From the NCBI GenBank assembly GCA_044450785.1, contig JBIOJM010000150.1, forward strand, positions 1-21,979: a DNA stretch of 21,979 nucleotides, read 5' to 3'. Made by a program: the position numbers and the translations under genes. The DNA is from JBIOJM01 sp044450785 (lineage in GTDB: Bacteria > Planctomycetota > Planctomycetia > Isosphaerales > Isosphaeraceae). Positions 1 to 7,858 of this stretch are shown one piece after another (positions within the stretch are counted from its first letter, which is position 1; the number at the start of each line of letters is the position of its first letter). Below the pieces are notes generated by a model, which saw nothing but the letters and a program-made list of their open reading frames with translations, ran no database searches and was not told the origin of the DNA.

Positions 1-133
1 CCTTGGTCCTTGGTCCTTGGTCCTTGGTCCTTGGTCCTTGGTCCTTGGTCCTTGGTCCTTGGTCCTTGGTCCTTGGTCCTTGGTCCTTGGTCCTTGGTCC
101 TTGGTCCTTGGTCCTTGGTCCTTGGTCCTTGGT
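1..133. repeat. Heptamer tandem array, 19 copies of CCTTGGT
   Basis: Nineteen perfect back-to-back copies of the 7-mer CCTTGGT fill the first 133 bases, and the array probably continues beyond the window. No copy is degenerate, which suggests recent slippage or active homogenisation. The apparent open frames across it (a repeating LVLGPWS pattern) come from 3 x 7 = 21 nt periodicity and are not a gene. It resembles in form the short tandem heptamer repeats known from cyanobacteria. The last copy supplies a TTGGTG that sits 18 nt before a TATTAT (153-158), a weak promoter-like pair. Confidence 0.97.
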
Positions 134-270
134 GGCGAGTGCCGATTTCACGTATTATGTCTTCCGCTTGGTGCCAGCCGAAAGTGAGAAGTTGCGAGTG
201 AAGACCGGCCTTCCCCTTGTCACGACGACGCCTCTTCATCCCGCTCCGCGCTCGGACAGGGCCACCGAGG

Positions 271-296
271 ACCAAGGACCAAGGACCAAGGACCAA
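271..296. repeat. Short inverted heptamer array (ACCAAGG x3 plus partial)
   Basis: Three copies of ACCAAGG and a partial ACCAA form the exact reverse complement of 26 bases of the array at 1-133. The last AAGG (288-291) lies 7 nt before the glycosyltransferase ATG at 299, so the repeat itself supplies the Shine-Dalgarno-like sequence. A transcript covering both arrays could fold into a 26-bp stem with many possible registers, hiding this site. Sequence complementarity is direct; any regulatory effect is inference. Confidence 0.93.
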
Positions 297-298
297 AC

Positions 299-1510
299 AT
301 GCACGTCCTGTTCGTCCACCAGAATTTCCCGGCGCAGTTCGGGCACATCGCCCGGCACCTGATCCGGACCCGCGGGTGGCGCTGCACGTTCGTCTCGAAG
401 ACGCCGGCCGGGGAGGTCGACGGCATCCAAAAGATTGAGTACACCACCAGCGGCGGGGCGCGAGAGACGACCCACTATTGTAGCAGGACGTTCGAAAACG
501 CCATCTGGCACGCCCACGGGGTGTACGAGGCATGCAAGGCCCGGCCCGACCTGCGGCCAGACCTCATCGTCGGCCACAGCGGATTCGGGTCAACTTTGTT
601 TCTCCCCGAGCTCTATCCCGGCGTACCCATCATCAATTACTTCGAGTTTTACTATCATCCCCACCAGTCCGACATGGACTTCCGCCCCGAGTTTCCTCCC
701 GCCGAGATCGACTACTTGCGCGCCCGATCGCGCAACGCCATGCTTTTGCTCGACCTGGAGAACTGCCGGCGAGGCTACAGCCCGACGCACTTCCAGCGCA
801 GGCTCTTCCCCGAAGCGTACCGGCCCAAGATCGACGTCATCTTCGACGGGATCGAGACCGACCTGTTCCGGCGCCGCCATGACGTCACCCGCCGGCTCGG
901 TGACCGGTTGATTCCCGCGTCGACTCGGATTGTGACCTACGTGAGCCGCGGGTTCGAATCGATGCGCGGATTCGACGTCTTCATGAAGGTCGCTGAGCGG
1001 GTCTACCGGCAGTTTCCGGACGTGGTCTTCGTGGTCGTGGGGAGCGACCGGATCTGCTACGGCGGCGACGAGAAGCACATCCGGCACAAGACGTTCTTCG
1101 AGCACGTGATGGCCGAAGCCGAGTACGACCTGAACAAGTTCATCTTCACGGGCCTGCTGCCCGTCTCGAAGCTGGTGGACGTGCTCTCCCTCTCGGACCT
1201 GCACCTGTACTTCACGGTGCCGTTCGTGTTGAGCTGGTCGCTGATGGACGCCCTGGCGTGCGGGTGCACGGTCCTGGCGTCTGACACGGAGCCGGTGCGC
1301 GAGATGGTCGAGGACGGGCGGAACGGGCGGCTTTGTGATTTCTTCGACGTCGAGGGGCTCGCAACCCGGGCCGTCGAGGTGCTCCGCGACCCCGGGGCGT
1401 TCCAGCACCTCGGCCTCGCGGCGGCGGCCCGCATCCGGCAGGACTACGCGATCGACGTGACGCTCCCCCGCCTCGCCCGCCTCTTCGAGCAGGCCGCCCA
1501 AGCGAGCTGA
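299..1510 (+). CDS. Glycosyltransferase family 4 (GT-B) protein
   Basis: This 403-residue protein has the layout of a GT-B glycosyltransferase of the group 1/GT4 type, which transfers a sugar from a nucleotide-sugar donor to a lipid, saccharide or protein acceptor in the cytoplasm. The N-terminal domain opens with MHVLFVHQNFPAQFGHIARH, typical of the acceptor-side Rossmann fold. The C-terminal donor domain begins near residue 200 with RIVTYVSRGFESMRGFDVFM and ends with the acidic EPVREMVEDGRNGRL segment that corresponds to the donor-binding loop. Length is normal for the family. The ATG at 299 is preceded by AAGG contributed by the inverted heptamer repeat. No partner glycan genes are adjacent, so donor and acceptor cannot be named. 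The family call is firm and the substrate is unknown. Confidence 0.9.
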   Translation: MHVLFVHQNFPAQFGHIARHLIRTRGWRCTFVSKTPAGEVDGIQKIEYTTSGGARETTHYCSRTFENAIWHAHGVYEACKARPDLRPDLIVGHSGFGSTLFLPELYPGVPIINYFEFYYHPHQSDMDFRPEFPPAEIDYLRARSRNAMLLLDLENCRRGYSPTHFQRRLFPEAYRPKIDVIFDGIETDLFRRRHDVTRRLGDRLIPASTRIVTYVSRGFESMRGFDVFMKVAERVYRQFPDVVFVVVGSDRICYGGDEKHIRHKTFFEHVMAEAEYDLNKFIFTGLLPVSKLVDVLSLSDLHLYFTVPFVLSWSLMDALACGCTVLASDTEPVREMVEDGRNGRLCDFFDVEGLATRAVEVLRDPGAFQHLGLAAAARIRQDYAIDVTLPRLARLFEQAAQAS

Positions 1511-1640
1511 ACCCCGCCACTCCGAGGAACCTGGGACCTGGTGCAGGACATGGAAGCGATTCGACGCTAAAATGCCACTGAATCGATCAGCGGACGCGAA
1601 TCTCTCCATCGACACGATCGGTGCTTCAAGAATGGCTGGC

Positions 1641-2450
1641 ATGAACGTCTTCCGCGAGAATCTTTTCCTGGGAAGGGTGGCCCTGATCACGGGGGGTGCC
1701 ACCGGGATCGGCCGTGGGATCACCGAGGCCCTCGCCCGACACGGGGCCGAGGTGGTGATCGTCAGCCGCAAGCAGGAGAACCTGACTGCTGCGGCGGCGC
1801 AGATCGCCGCATCCACCGGCCGCCGCTGCCTGCCGCTCGTCGCCGATGTCCGCCAAGATGCCACGGTCGAGTCGGCCGTGAACCGAGCCATTCAGGAATT
1901 CGGCGGCCTCGACATCGTGGTCAACAACGCCGCCGGCAACTTCTTCTGTCCCTCGGCCAGCCTGAGCCCCAACGGGTTCGGCACGGTCATCGATATCGAC
2001 GCCAAGGGGACCTGGAATGTCTCACGAGCCGCCTATCACGCCTGGCTCAAGGACCACGGCGGCCTGATCCTCAACATCAGCGCCACCTTGCACTACGGGG
2101 GCACGCCCGGCCAGGCGCACGTCGCCGCCGCCAAGGCGGCCGTCGACGCACTGACGCGCACCCTGGCCGTCGAGTGGGGCCCGCAAGGCATCCGGGTCAA
2201 CGCCATCGCCCCCGGCCCGATCGGCGACACGGAGGGAACCCGGCGCCTTCTCCCCGGCGAGGCGGCCGACAAGGTCAGGGCCGTCATCCCGACCCGGCGC
2301 CTCGGCTCGATCGACGACATCGTGAACCTCGCCCTGTTCGTGCTGAGTGACGCCGGAGCCAATCTCAACGGGGCCGTTCTCGTTTCCGACGGTGGCCTCT
2401 GCCTGGCCGGCGGTCACGGCCTCGGGGCCCTGGCAGCTCCAAGGAGCTGA
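1641..2450 (+). CDS. SDR oxidoreductase, 2,4-dienoyl-CoA reductase-like
   Basis: This is a 269-residue short-chain dehydrogenase/reductase. The dinucleotide-binding motif TGGATGIG is at residues 17-24 and NNAAG at 95-99. The classical YxxxK tyrosine is absent (V161, K165), as in peroxisomal-type 2,4-dienoyl-CoA reductases. The stretches NISATL, AAKAAVDALTRTLAVEWGP and PGPIGDTEGTRRL strongly resemble that subfamily. The likely reaction is NADPH-dependent reduction of 2,4-dienoyl-CoA during breakdown of unsaturated fatty acids. In-frame ATGs also exist at 1572 and 1632; none has a convincing Shine-Dalgarno. I chose 1641 because homology begins at once (MNVFRENLFLGR). The gene follows the glycosyltransferase on the same strand with no clear functional link. 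The subfamily assignment is from motif memory, not a search. Confidence 0.85.
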   Translation: MNVFRENLFLGRVALITGGATGIGRGITEALARHGAEVVIVSRKQENLTAAAAQIAASTGRRCLPLVADVRQDATVESAVNRAIQEFGGLDIVVNNAAGNFFCPSASLSPNGFGTVIDIDAKGTWNVSRAAYHAWLKDHGGLILNISATLHYGGTPGQAHVAAAKAAVDALTRTLAVEWGPQGIRVNAIAPGPIGDTEGTRRLLPGEAADKVRAVIPTRRLGSIDDIVNLALFVLSDAGANLNGAVLVSDGGLCLAGGHGLGALAAPRS

Positions 2451-2536
2451 CAGGCGATTGTCCCTTTCAGGCCGAGGATGTAAAACACGGATGCCCGTTT
2501 TTGGCCGTCCACCCGCTTCGGTCGAGGCGCGGCGTC

Positions 2537-3211
2537 ATGGGACAGCCGGTTCGTCTGCATGACTACACGGGTGAACGGCTATCACCAATCTCGTCGAGCT
2601 CGGACGAAGGCATGGATGGTCCATCGATACAGCCTGCACCGCCCACCGATCGGATCGCCGTAAAGTGCCCGAGCTGTCAGGCGACCTTGAGTGTCCGTCG
2701 CGTCTACATCGGCAACCAGGTGCGCTGCAAGCAATGCGATGAGACCTTCCTCGTGTCGGTACCGGCGGAGCCTCAGCTCAAGTCCGACGACGAGCACATC
2801 AAGACCGCGGACGGCCTACTAAAGACCGCGCTCCAGGACCAACGCGAGGCAGCCGAACAGTCATCCCGGCTGTACCAGGATCGAAACCAGGAGCTCACGG
2901 CGGCTCACGCCGGGCTCAAGTCCGACTATGAGTCGCTGCTCGACTCGGGTCGACTGCAGCAGGAGCGCTGGACGGAGCAGCTCCGCGAGCAGCACGCCCA
3001 TTCCGATGAAACCGCCCGGCCGCCCGATCCATCGCCATCGGAGGACCTGAGTCGATCGCCGGATCGCCCGACTGCGGAGGGCGAGCTTCAAGCGGCCCGC
3101 GACCAGGTTGCAGACTTGGAGCGGCGACTCGCCGAGTCGGAACGCATGAACCGTGTGCTCTCCGACGTGCTCGGCGCGATCGGGATCAACTACAAGACGA
3201 TCAAATTCTGA
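2537..3211 (+). CDS. Zinc-ribbon and coiled-coil protein of unknown function
   Basis: The 224-residue product has an N-terminal zinc ribbon: CPSC at residues 44-47 and CKQC at 64-67, in the pattern of the MJ0042-type ribbon common in planctomycete proteins. This is followed by a charged, glutamine-rich region predicted to form coiled coils (about 80-160 and 185-215), broken by a Pro/Asp/Ser-rich linker. There is no transmembrane segment or enzymatic motif. The ATG at 2537 has GAGG 9 nt upstream; a TTG at 2501 would add 12 residues but has no better site. It could act as a structural or scaffolding protein, but nothing here proves a function. Confidence 0.72.
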   Translation: MGQPVRLHDYTGERLSPISSSSDEGMDGPSIQPAPPTDRIAVKCPSCQATLSVRRVYIGNQVRCKQCDETFLVSVPAEPQLKSDDEHIKTADGLLKTALQDQREAAEQSSRLYQDRNQELTAAHAGLKSDYESLLDSGRLQQERWTEQLREQHAHSDETARPPDPSPSEDLSRSPDRPTAEGELQAARDQVADLERRLAESERMNRVLSDVLGAIGINYKTIKF

Positions 3212-3472
3212 AGTGGACCGACGGTTGCAGAGGGCCGAAAAGAGGCGACCTCCGAGACGCATTGCAAAGTTTTCCTCCTTGCCTCTCGCAGGCAAAGATG
3301 GTGGACTAGCAAAGCTGTGTCCGGTTTAAAGGGGTCACTTCGCGCCAGACTCTCCCGTGGGGTACCATCCGTCGACCCCGCGCCAGGGCGCGAGGGGGTT
3401 GCGAGGCAAAGTCACATCGCCCCCCCTGTACAGGTCTCAAAATGTTCCATTTGGGCCAGGGGGGATTCAATC

Positions 3473-4075
3473 GTGGAAGAGCGTCACAGATACCGAGCGA
3501 TCATGCTCTTCGGGATGCCCGGAAGCGGGAAAGGGACCCAGGGGGCCGTGCTCGGCCAGCTACCCGACTGGGTCCACATCTCGATGGGTGATGTATTCCG
3601 AAAGATTTCCAGGACAGGCAAGTTCGGTCGCGAGATCGAGCAGTACACGTCGCACGGCTCGATGGTGCCGGACGATCTCACCGAGAGGATCTTCGAGCGC
3701 CACCTGAACATTCTCGAAATGCAGGAGGCTGTCCTTCCTGAACAGCACACACTGATCCTTGACGGTCTGCCTCGCAGCTACGGACAGGCGGAACGACTGA
3801 ACAGCTTCATCGACGTGGCCCAGATCTTCCACCTCAAGATTCATGACACGGTCCAGGCCATGGAACGGCTGAGGGCGCGAGCGCTCCGCGAAAACCGGCT
3901 CGACGACATGAGCGACGAGGTGATTCACCGGCGGCTTCAAACGTATTATGACGAGACGTTCAAGACGTTGAGCTTCTACCCGACCGAGCTGATCTGCGAC
4001 GTCGACGCCAGCAAGCGTACGATCGACGTTCTCTGTGCCATCGCCAACCGGCTCGCCGCGATCAAGAAACCATGA
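3473..4075 (+). CDS. Adenylate kinase-family nucleoside monophosphate kinase
   Basis: The 200-residue protein has the fold signatures of adenylate kinase: P-loop GMPGSGKGTQ at residues 14-23, the NMP-binding segment ISMGDVFRK at 37-44, DGLPRSYGQAE at 97-107 and a short LID followed by RLDDMSDEVIHRRLQTYY. The family transfers phosphate from ATP to AMP or another NMP in the cytoplasm. The LID lacks the zinc-binding cysteines and is of the short type. A GTG start at 3473 is chosen because AGGGGGGA (3458-3465) lies 7 nt upstream and the reading fits the usual family length. The frame stays open back to a GTG at 3317, but those 52 extra residues look like non-coding sequence. Divergence from the standard motifs (MP for PP in the P-loop, M for T in ISTGD) suggests a paralog rather than the housekeeping adk. 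Confidence 0.85.
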   Translation: MEERHRYRAIMLFGMPGSGKGTQGAVLGQLPDWVHISMGDVFRKISRTGKFGREIEQYTSHGSMVPDDLTERIFERHLNILEMQEAVLPEQHTLILDGLPRSYGQAERLNSFIDVAQIFHLKIHDTVQAMERLRARALRENRLDDMSDEVIHRRLQTYYDETFKTLSFYPTELICDVDASKRTIDVLCAIANRLAAIKKP

Positions 4076-4132
4076 TGCCCGCCGCGGCAATTCAGCCAGG
4101 CTCGTTCTCATCTTGATGGAGCAACCCCGGAC

Positions 4133-6412
4133 ATGTCGGCCCCCTCATCCACAGTTTCCGGCTCGGCGTGGGAGCCGGGCGACGACGGCAAGGCGGGCTT
4201 TCAACCGTACGTCCCGGCCAAGGCCGAGCTTCGCGAGCTGACGTGGCCGGCGGTGGTCCTCGGCTCGCTGCTGGGAATCGTGTTCGGGGCGTCGTCGTTG
4301 TACCTATTCCTCAAGGTCTCGATGACGGTGTCGGCCTCGATCCCGGTGGCGGTGCTGGCGATCACGATCTTCCGTGGCCTGTCGCACGCCTTCGGCTTCC
4401 GTCGGGCGACAATCCTGGAGAACAACATCGTCCAGACGGCGGGATCGGCTGGCGAGTCGATCGCCTTCGGCGTCGGCGCCGCCATGCCGGCCTTGATGCT
4501 CCTGGGTTATGAGCTGGAATGGACGCGCGTCATGCTGGTGGCCGTGCTGGGTGGGTTGCTGGGAATCCTGATGATGATCCCGTTGCGGCGGGCATTCATC
4601 GTCAAGCAGCATGGCGTGCTCCCCTACCCCGAGGGGACCGCTTGCGCCAAGGTCCTGATCGTCGGCGAGCAGGGGGGGTCGAACGCGAAGACCGTGTTCC
4701 TGGGCGTCGGGTTCGGGTTTATCTATCAGATTCTCATGCAGGGGTTCAGGTTCTGGTCCGTCGAATGGCAGAAGCTGATCACCGGAATCAGCGGCTACAA
4801 AAAGGCGGTGGTCTCACTCGAGCCGTCGCCGATGCTTCTGGGCGTCGGCTATATCATCGGGCCTCGAATTTCATCGGTCATGGTTGCCGGCGGCATCACG
4901 ACGGCGCTGCTGATCGTGCCGATGATTGTCTACTTTGGCGAAGGTCTGCCGGGCGTCTTGGCCCCCGAGCAAGTGAGGATCGCCGACATGGATGCCGGCA
5001 AGCTCTCGGTCACTTACGCGCGCTACATCGGCGCTGGTGCCGTGGCCACGGGGGGCATCTTGAGCATGATCAACGCGCTGCCGCTGATCATCACGTCCGT
5101 GACCGGCAGCCTCCGCGATATGCGCGGGGGCAAGCGCGCCGACGCCGGCGGCGTGGTCCGCACGGAGCGTGACCTGCCCATGCGCGTGGTTCTGCTGGGC
5201 TCGCTCGGGCTTGTCGTGGCGGTTGCCGCAACTCACCTCATCCCGACTGATCTGCCGGGCCGGCTGATCGGCGGCGTGATGGTCGTGGTGTTCGGGTTCC
5301 TGTTCGTGACGGTCAGCTCGCGCATCACCGGCGTCATCGGCTCGTCGTCGAACCCCATCTCGGGCATGACGATCGCAACGCTGCTCTTGACATGCCTCAT
5401 TTTCGTGCTGCTGGGATGGGTCGGGCCGGAATACCACCTCACGGCACTTTCGATCGCGGGCGTGGTCTGTATCGCATCCTCCAATGGGGGAACGACCTCC
5501 CAAGACCTCAAGACCGGGTTCCTGGTCGGCGCGACCCCCTGGAAGCAGCAGGTCTCGATATTGGTGGGAGCCCTGCTCTCCGCGATCGTCATGGGAGGCA
5601 CGCTCCTTTTGTTGAACCAAAACTATACGACTCACCACGTAGACCCCTCTGTACTGCCCCGGGAAAAGGCATCCGCTTCCGAGCTGAAGGGAACGGATAT
5701 TGGAAAAGATGGAAAGAGTTATCGCGTATGGTGGGTCGTCAATCCTCGCGCCGGTGTCCAGCCCGGCAAGTACCTGGTCGACGAATCCCTTCAGGCCCGC
5801 GAGCTGATCGATCCCGGCATCGGAGGCCGGATGCTCAAGGACGACTCGGGGGCGTCCATCCAGAAGTTCAACCCGGCCCAGCCCCGGCTCTTCGCGACCT
5901 TGATCGAAGGGATCATGTCCCGGGACCTGCCGTGGGGGCTGGTCATTCTCGGGGCGGTGCTGGCTGTGGTCATGCAACTCTGCGGCGTCTCGGCGCTCGC
6001 GTACGCCGTGGGGGTATACCTCCCGCTTTCGACCACCCTGCCGATTTTCGTGGGCGGCATCCTCCGCGGACTGGTGGACCGCGCTCGGAAATTCACGACG
6101 GAGGAAGCCGAGACCAGCCCCGGCACCCTGATGTCGACCGGCCTGATCGCCGGCGGCTCGCTGGCCGGGATCATTGGCGCGTTTGTGATGGCGTCGCCGA
6201 AACTGAATAAGATGTTCGACTTCTCCACGCAGAAAGCGGGCGGCGAAGCCAGCTACTTGATCCCGGCGATGGCCGCGTTCACGCTGATGGTGGCGACCCT
6301 CCTGGTCGTAGCCATGAGAGGCAGGCGGCCGATTGCGGTCGTTCCCCAGGACGGCGGGCCCGGTCGCCTCGGCGAAATTGGCGAAGGTGAGGACCTTGGC
6401 GCTGAAACATGA
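4133..6412 (+). CDS. OPT family oligopeptide/metal-chelate transporter
   Basis: This 759-residue inner-membrane protein carries many hydrophobic segments and the conserved stretches of the OPT superfamily: ENNIVQTAGSAGESIAFG near residue 100, YPEGTACAKVLIVGE near 165, GYIIGPRISSVMVAGG near 240, SSNPISGMTIATLL near 405 and SSNGGTTSQDLKTGFLVGATP near 445. OPT proteins import small peptides or metal chelates using the proton gradient. Between about residues 495 and 597 there is a hydrophilic insert of roughly 100 residues between membrane spans. GGAG at 4118 lies 11 nt before the ATG. The next membrane gene overlaps its 3' end, suggesting co-transcription. The substrate cannot be told from sequence. 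Confidence 0.92.
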   Translation: MSAPSSTVSGSAWEPGDDGKAGFQPYVPAKAELRELTWPAVVLGSLLGIVFGASSLYLFLKVSMTVSASIPVAVLAITIFRGLSHAFGFRRATILENNIVQTAGSAGESIAFGVGAAMPALMLLGYELEWTRVMLVAVLGGLLGILMMIPLRRAFIVKQHGVLPYPEGTACAKVLIVGEQGGSNAKTVFLGVGFGFIYQILMQGFRFWSVEWQKLITGISGYKKAVVSLEPSPMLLGVGYIIGPRISSVMVAGGITTALLIVPMIVYFGEGLPGVLAPEQVRIADMDAGKLSVTYARYIGAGAVATGGILSMINALPLIITSVTGSLRDMRGGKRADAGGVVRTERDLPMRVVLLGSLGLVVAVAATHLIPTDLPGRLIGGVMVVVFGFLFVTVSSRITGVIGSSSNPISGMTIATLLLTCLIFVLLGWVGPEYHLTALSIAGVVCIASSNGGTTSQDLKTGFLVGATPWKQQVSILVGALLSAIVMGGTLLLLNQNYTTHHVDPSVLPREKASASELKGTDIGKDGKSYRVWWVVNPRAGVQPGKYLVDESLQARELIDPGIGGRMLKDDSGASIQKFNPAQPRLFATLIEGIMSRDLPWGLVILGAVLAVVMQLCGVSALAYAVGVYLPLSTTLPIFVGGILRGLVDRARKFTTEEAETSPGTLMSTGLIAGGSLAGIIGAFVMASPKLNKMFDFSTQKAGGEASYLIPAMAAFTLMVATLLVVAMRGRRPIAVVPQDGGPGRLGEIGEGEDLGAET

Positions 6413-7430
6413 GGCCGAGCGTGCGAATTCTTCAAGAGCATCAACTCTCGGAGACTCCCACTACGTGGTCGGGCTGTTACTGGCCGTATCCGGCCTGGTG
6501 ATCTGGTTTGATCCCGGCCGTGCTCCGCTCCTTCTGCTGGTCGCCCTCTGCAGCGCGGGCGGTCCCTGGCTCGAGGCGTGGAAGTCGGCGCGAGGGACGG
6601 CCCTCCGGCCCGCCCTGGTCTGGGCTGGGCTTGCGATCGTTCTGGCGGTCATTGCCCAGCTCGCCTCCTTGAGTGAGCCGCTCGCGGCCGGCCGGCCGGG
6701 CGCGGGGCGATTGACCTACGTCGCGATCCTCGCGCTCCTGGCGGCGCTTGTCTCGGTCTTGAATGCCCGTACCCCCGGAGGACGAGTATGGGCCGGATTG
6801 ATGGTCCTGCTCGTCGTGGTTTTCTTGATCCCCTGGCTGGAAGAGCAAACGCGGCTGCGCAGGGCCCAGGGATTGGCCCAGCTCCATCTCGATGCACCGT
6901 GGACGATCTTCTACGGACTGCTGGTCGTCGTCGGATTGACGAATTACCTTCCCACGCGGTTCGGCATCGCGGCGGCTTGCCTCGGGCTCGTCTTCTTTCT
7001 GGAATACCTGGGGTTGACCCGAGTGGACTGGCCGGCGGAGCGCCGAGCCACACTCTGGTCCTGGGTTGCCTGGACGTTCGCCTCGAGCATGTGGGTCGCT
7101 CGCTTTAGCGCGGGCCGCGAACCGCCGTCAGGCGTGAGCTGCGAACGGCTCTGGTTCTGGTTCCGCGACCACTGGGGGGTCGTGTGGGCGTTGCGCGTCC
7201 AGGAACGGTTCAATCGCTCGGCCGGGCTGGGCCGGTGGCCCGTCCGGCTGACATGGTTCGGCCTCGAGCCGGCCGATCCGCTCCAGACCGATGCACTCCC
7301 GCCCTGCCCGGCCGAGGCGGAGGCCGCATTTCGGGGCTTGATCCGGCGGTTTGCGCAGCCCTGGCGTCTCGATGTTGCGTCCGGCACGCATGCCCTCACC
7401 TCTTGTGATCAGGCGGACTCGCAGCGATGA
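6396..7430 (+). CDS. Multi-spanning membrane protein of unknown function
   Basis: About 344 residues. The first two thirds hold roughly seven to eight hydrophobic helices (for example VVGLLLAVSGLVIWF, VWAGLAIVLAVIAQLA and WAGLMVLLVVVFLIPWL). The last 100 residues are soluble and contain a Trp-rich segment (CERLWFWFRDHWGVVWALRVQERFN, split here by description: CERLWFWF then DHWGVVWAL). I do not recognise a family. The TTG at 6396 is favoured because AAGG lies 8 nt upstream and it overlaps the transporter by only 17 nt. A TTG at 6333 would overlap by 80 nt, and a GTG at 6465 is also possible. Close overlap with the OPT gene suggests an operon and perhaps a related membrane role. Confidence 0.72.
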   Translation: MALKHEAERANSSRASTLGDSHYVVGLLLAVSGLVIWFDPGRAPLLLLVALCSAGGPWLEAWKSARGTALRPALVWAGLAIVLAVIAQLASLSEPLAAGRPGAGRLTYVAILALLAALVSVLNARTPGGRVWAGLMVLLVVVFLIPWLEEQTRLRRAQGLAQLHLDAPWTIFYGLLVVVGLTNYLPTRFGIAAACLGLVFFLEYLGLTRVDWPAERRATLWSWVAWTFASSMWVARFSAGREPPSGVSCERLWFWFRDHWGVVWALRVQERFNRSAGLGRWPVRLTWFGLEPADPLQTDALPPCPAEAEAAFRGLIRRFAQPWRLDVASGTHALTSCDQADSQR

Positions 7431-7490
7431 TGGCCATGATCATGCACAACGCGGACCTGGGGTAATTCGTTTCCGCCCTGGAGAACGGTG

Positions 7491-7730
7491 ATGGAACTCA
7501 TCCTGGAATACTGTGCACTCTGAAACTATGAGCCTCAAGCCGTCAGTTTGACGGCCAAGCTTTTACCGCGATACAAGCGCGCGATCAGTCGTTTCGTGAT
7601 GATTCCGTCGACCGGAGGCTGCTTTGAGCTGACTGTGGGTGGCAAGAAGCTCTATTCCAAGCTCGAGACGGGCTCGTTTCCGGACGAAGACAAACTCGTC
7701 AACGCGGTTGGGAAGATGCTCGGGGATTGA
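7491..7730 (+). CDS. SelW/Rdx-family selenoprotein (in-frame UGA as Sec)
   Basis: Reading from ATG 7491 through TGA 7521-7523 gives 79 residues: MELILEYCALU-NYEPQAVSL at the start, STGGCFELTVGG in the middle and LYSKLETGSFPDE near the end. This matches the thioredoxin-like Rdx (SelT/W/H) family, small oxidoreductases with a CxxC or CxxU redox motif after the first strand. Here C8 is seen and position 11, normally Cys or Sec, is UGA. Homology continues on both sides of the UGA without frame change. GGAG (7480-7483) lies 7 nt before the ATG. A hairpin of bacterial SECIS type follows the UGA. Ordinary gene calling would start at TTG 7548 and lose the active site. Alternatives are a nonsense mutation or a base-call error. 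Family membership is firm; the selenocysteine reading is strong inference. Confidence 0.86.
7521..7562 (+). promoter_or_regulatory. Candidate bacterial SECIS element
   Basis: Directly after the in-frame TGA (7521-7523), GCCGTCA (7539-7545) and TGACGGC (7549-7555) form a perfect 7-bp stem closed by the loop GTT (7546-7548). A lower stem GAGC (7530-7533) with GCTT (7559-7562) can form below an internal loop. The apical loop begins 22 nt after the TGA and its first base is G. These features fit the published bacterial SECIS consensus: a small loop with a G in its first two bases, within about 16-37 nt of the UGA. The structure lies wholly inside the coding region, as expected in bacteria, where SelB binds it. 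Confidence 0.75.
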
Positions 7731-7858
7731 CTGGTAACGTAAACCAGGGAGTTGTGGGAGTTGATTGCAAACTCACGCCCTACGAAAAATCGACGGGCGC
7801 TCCCGTTTGAACGTTTCCTATAATGGGCATGGATCAGATCACGCGTTTTGCGGGTAAG

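Noticed and set aside
1..133. CRISPR array
   Set aside because: The repeat unit is only 7 bp with no spacers between copies and no cas gene nearby.
3..362. ORFs through the heptamer array encoding LVLGPWS repeats
   Set aside because: The open frame results from 21-nt periodicity without stops; there is no ribosome site, and the frame runs out of phase into the glycosyltransferase.
590..1891. 433-codon ORF on the minus strand
   Set aside because: It is antisense to the glycosyltransferase and reductase, both well supported by motifs. Its product is low-complexity and Arg/Pro-rich with no family resemblance, as expected from high-GC shadow frames.
3279..3295. Small hairpin TTGCCT-CTCGC-AGGCAA after the zinc-ribbon gene
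   Set aside because: Only 6 bp, low GC, no T-run and 68 nt from the stop; likely chance.
3317..3472. N-terminal extension of the adenylate-kinase-like frame
   Set aside because: The added 52 residues show no similarity to the family, and the GTG at 3473 has a strong AGGGGGGA site that gives the usual length.
7548..7730. 60-residue ORF starting at TTG 7548
   Set aside because: The TTG lies inside the candidate SECIS loop/stem and this start would remove the redox motif; the ATG at 7491 with GGAG upstream is better.
7819..7824. Perfect TATAAT
   Set aside because: No -35 match at usable spacing and no plus-strand gene follows before the convergent gene.
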